Position numbers and translations under genes: made by a program
In this document: positions 61,870 through 64,000 of the stretch, piece by piece
Numbering within the stretch: the first letter of the stretch is position 1
Layout of the letters: every line of letters begins with the position of its first letter
Notes under the pieces: model-generated
What the model was told of the DNA's origin: nothing
Databases searched by the model: none
Seen by the model: only the letters and a program-made list of their open reading frames with translations
Source: Dehalococcoidia bacterium
GTDB lineage: Bacteria; Chloroflexota; Dehalococcoidia; Lucifugimonadales; VXLM01
Assembly (NCBI GenBank): GCA_009841605.1
Contig: VXLM01000122.1
Span: forward strand, 1-64,000
Direction of reading: 5' to 3'
DNA: 64,000 nucleotides

Positions 61870-62412
61870 ATGCCACGATATCCGTCGGCAAGAAGGTACG
61901 CACAGGCCGTGTTCCAGATTGCACTGGAACACGACAGCCTCGACATGTGGGTGGAAGACCTGCAGACGCTGGCCGACCTGCTTGAAGACAGCGAGGTTGC
62001 CGCGTTCCTCGACGCCCCGCAGGTGCCTGAAGCAAAGAAGCTAGAGACTATTCAACAGTTGGTTGGCGAATCGGTGAGCACACTGGCGGCAAACCTTGTC
62101 GCCCTTCTGGCAACGAAGAATATGACGTTGCTTATGCCCGGCATCTTGGAGCAGTTCACCGTTATGGTCGACCGTCATCGCGGCATCGAGTGGGCCGACG
62201 TCACGACGGCCGTGCCGTTGGACGACGCTCAGCAGAACGAAGTGTCCCGGCTCCTGAGCGGCATCGTTGGAAGCGAGGTCAGCCTGCGCACCTATGTTGA
62301 GCCGGAGCTTATCGGCGGCATCGTCGCGCGGCTGAACGACCGTGTCATCGACGGGAGCGTGCGCAGCAAACTGAGGAACATGCACCGGCAGGTAGTGGAG
62401 CAAATCGGATAG
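61870..62412 (+). CDS. atpH: ATP synthase F1 subunit delta
   Basis: A 180-residue delta subunit. The opening ARRYAQAVFQIALEHDSLD and the C-terminal EVSLRTYVEPELIGGIVARL match the family; the last strand IDGSVRSKLRNMHRQV is typical. It joins subunit b to the F1 head. Start ATG 61870 follows a purine-rich GAAGAGA. Length is normal. Confidence 0.93.
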   Translation: MPRYPSARRYAQAVFQIALEHDSLDMWVEDLQTLADLLEDSEVAAFLDAPQVPEAKKLETIQQLVGESVSTLAANLVALLATKNMTLLMPGILEQFTVMVDRHRGIEWADVTTAVPLDDAQQNEVSRLLSGIVGSEVSLRTYVEPELIGGIVARLNDRVIDGSVRSKLRNMHRQVVEQIG

Positions 62413-62468
62413 AACAAAGCGCGTATTGCCAACTCATGACGAGCAATGCGCTATAGCCGGAGGATTAC

Positions 62469-63980
62469 ATGGCAGTACGAGGACAGGACATAGCGTCCGT
62501 AATCAAGCGTCAGATCGAGGAGTTCGGTCAGGAACTCACCATGGTCGACGTTGGCACCGTCGTAGAGGTGGGAGACGGCATCGCCCGTGTCCACGGCCTC
62601 TCCGGTGTCGGAGCGAACGAGCTCCTTGAGTTCGAGGGCGGTGTCATTGGAATGGCGCTGAACCTCGAAGAGGATAGCGTGGGCGCCGTCATCATGGGCG
62701 ACCCGCTCGCGGTCAAGGAAGGCAGCGAGGTGCGCGGCACCGGTCGCGTCGCCGAGGTGCCCGTCGGCGAGGCTCTGCTTGGCCGGGTCGTGGACGGTAT
62801 CGGCAGGCCCATCGACGGCAAGGGGCCGATCCGCACGACCGAGACGAGGCCCGTCGAGTTCCTCGCCCCGGACGTGGCCTCCCGCGAGCCGGTGAATGTC
62901 CCAATGCAGACCGGCGTCAAGGCGATCGACGCGATGGTGCCCATCGGCCGCGGACAGCGCGAGCTCATCATCGGCGACCGCTCAACCGGCAAGACCGCCA
63001 TCTGCACCGATACGATCATCAACCAGAAGGGCGGCGACCTCATCTGCATCTACGTCGCCATCGGCCAGAAGGTCGGCAAGGTCGCGCAGCTGCAGGCTAT
63101 ATTGGAGCAGAACGGCGCGATGGACTACTCCATCATCGTGGCCGCCAACGCCTCCGACCCCGCTCCTCTCCAGTATCTCGCTCCCTACACAGGCTGTGCC
63201 ATGGGCGAATACTTCATGTACAAGGGCCAGGACGCCCTCATCATGTACGACGACCTCTCGAAGCATGCGTGGGCCTATCGCCAGATGTCCCTTCTGCTCC
63301 GACGACCTCCCGGACGCGAGGCCTATCCCGGCGACGTGTTCTTCCTGCACAGCAGGCTGCTCGAACGGGCCGCCCGCGTATCGCAAGACCTCGGCGGCGG
63401 TTCGCTCACTGCGTTGCCGATCATCGAGACGCTGGCTGGCGACGTGTCGGCATACGTTCCGACCAACGTGATCTCCATCACGGACGGCCAGATCTACCTG
63501 GAGCCGGAGCTCTTCGCGTCAGGCATTCGTCCTGCCGTAAACGCCGGTCTCTCGGTATCCCGCGTCGGAGGAAGCGCCCAGACGCGAGGCATGAAGGGTG
63601 TGGCCGGTCGTATGCGTATCGAACTCGCACAGTACCGCGAGCTCGCTACCTTCGCGCAATTCGGGACCTCCGACCTCGACGCGGCTACCCGAAGGCAGCT
63701 CGAACGAGGCCAGCGCGCAGTCGAGGTTCTCAAGCAGGACCAGAGCGTTCCGCTGCGAATGGAGCAGCAGGTCACCATCCTCTTCGCCCTCATCAACGGC
63801 CACCTCGACGACGTCGAGATATCCAAGGTCATCAGCTTTGAACGAGCGTTCCACGATTTCATAAGCTCCAACCACCCGGAGATCCTCGATAGCATCGCCG
63901 ATGCCAAGGATGTTACGGACGAGACCGGCGAATCGCTGAATAAGGCCATCCAAGACTTCAAGGAGAGCGTGCCGTACTAG
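62469..63980 (+). CDS. atpA: ATP synthase F1 subunit alpha
   Basis: A 503-residue alpha subunit of the catalytic hexamer. Walker A is GDRSTGKT (169-176), with the alpha-type glutamine-free sequence LIIGD before it. Further landmarks are [20 protein letters not shown] split here, [31 protein letters not shown] in several blocks and [12 protein letters not shown]. The gene is complete; the next gene (expected atpG) starts beyond the window. Start ATG 62469 behind CCGGAGG. Confidence 0.97.
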   Translation: MAVRGQDIASVIKRQIEEFGQELTMVDVGTVVEVGDGIARVHGLSGVGANELLEFEGGVIGMALNLEEDSVGAVIMGDPLAVKEGSEVRGTGRVAEVPVGEALLGRVVDGIGRPIDGKGPIRTTETRPVEFLAPDVASREPVNVPMQTGVKAIDAMVPIGRGQRELIIGDRSTGKTAICTDTIINQKGGDLICIYVAIGQKVGKVAQLQAILEQNGAMDYSIIVAANASDPAPLQYLAPYTGCAMGEYFMYKGQDALIMYDDLSKHAWAYRQMSLLLRRPPGREAYPGDVFFLHSRLLERAARVSQDLGGGSLTALPIIETLAGDVSAYVPTNVISITDGQIYLEPELFASGIRPAVNAGLSVSRVGGSAQTRGMKGVAGRMRIELAQYRELATFAQFGTSDLDAATRRQLERGQRAVEVLKQDQSVPLRMEQQVTILFALINGHLDDVEISKVISFERAFHDFISSNHPEILDSIADAKDVTDETGESLNKAIQDFKESVPY

Positions 63981-64000
63981 ATCGAAATGCAAGAGCAGCG

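Overview
The window is 64 kb of dense bacterial chromosome, moderately GC-rich, with one tRNA and no rRNA, integrase, transposase or CRISPR array. I infer an aerobic, heterotrophic Chloroflexota, most like a SAR202/Dehalococcoidia-type marine or soil lineage. The reasons are an archaeal-type PEP carboxylase, many sugar-acid and aromatic-type catabolic families (SDR, Gfo/Idh/MocA, DHDPS-like, HpcH-like, SelA-like), lipoprotein c-type cytochromes, and dispersed hairpin repeats containing CCTGAGCCTGTCGAA. No marker gene here proves the taxonomy, so treat it as a working guess.

Layout. 0-1.6 kb: two small lipoprotein cytochromes c and a VOC protein on the minus strand. 1.7-2.6 kb: tRNA-Val(GAC) followed by an atypical, AT-richer nuclease-like gene. 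2.7-9.3 kb: housekeeping and metabolic genes (DUF1801, sugar isomerase, rarA, threonine aldolase, orphan HigA, hydrolase, fumC). 9.4-11.3 kb: two unknown membrane proteins around a gene-poor stretch. 11.3-13.6 kb: a sulfur-trafficking cluster of a TusA-like protein, a DsrE-like protein and a TusA-like domain fused to a MetE-type methyltransferase. 13.9-23.5 kb: creatininase-like, sialidase-like, archaeal-type ppcA, a phosphatase, an HpcH aldolase, NHL and Kelch propellers and a secreted gluzincin protease. 23.5-25.5 kb: TlpA-like thioredoxin and a class E-like sortase. 25.6-31.6 kb: a catabolic run (glycosidase-like, Gfo/Idh/MocA, two tandem SelA-like PLP enzymes, DHDPS-like aldolase). 31.6-34.0 kb: a small defence island made of a broken vapBC and a Septu-like ptuA-ptuB pair. 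34.1-44.8 kb: SDR, gatC-gatA, a response regulator-kinase-response regulator trio, propeller and epimerase genes, a YbaY-like lipoprotein and a second DHDPS-like aldolase. 44.8-50.3 kb: a giant secreted subtilisin with two plant-type LRR blocks. 50.4-58.8 kb: SMP-30-like lactonase, two SDRs, a stalked ABC solute-binding lipoprotein, a DUF6807 protein and an oxidoreductase. 58.9-64.0 kb: rhomboid protease and the ATP synthase operon atpZ-B-E-F-H-A, which continues past the window.

How the genes work together. Most of the window fits an oligotroph that imports peptides or glycosides and breaks down unusual sugars, sugar acids and amino-sugar acids through many small paralogous modules, feeding pyruvate and the TCA cycle (fumC, ppcA) and a proton-driven ATP synthase. 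The strongest candidate for an undescribed system is the TusA/DsrE/TusA-MetE cluster. It links persulfide carriers physically to a zinc-thiolate methyltransferase, and both TusA-like domains share a modified active site (CG.. instead of CP.P). Second-tier candidates are the duplicated FN3-LRR subtilase, the hendecad-stalked binding protein, the tandem SelA-like enzymes, and two dispersed intergenic arrays built of 10-bp units.
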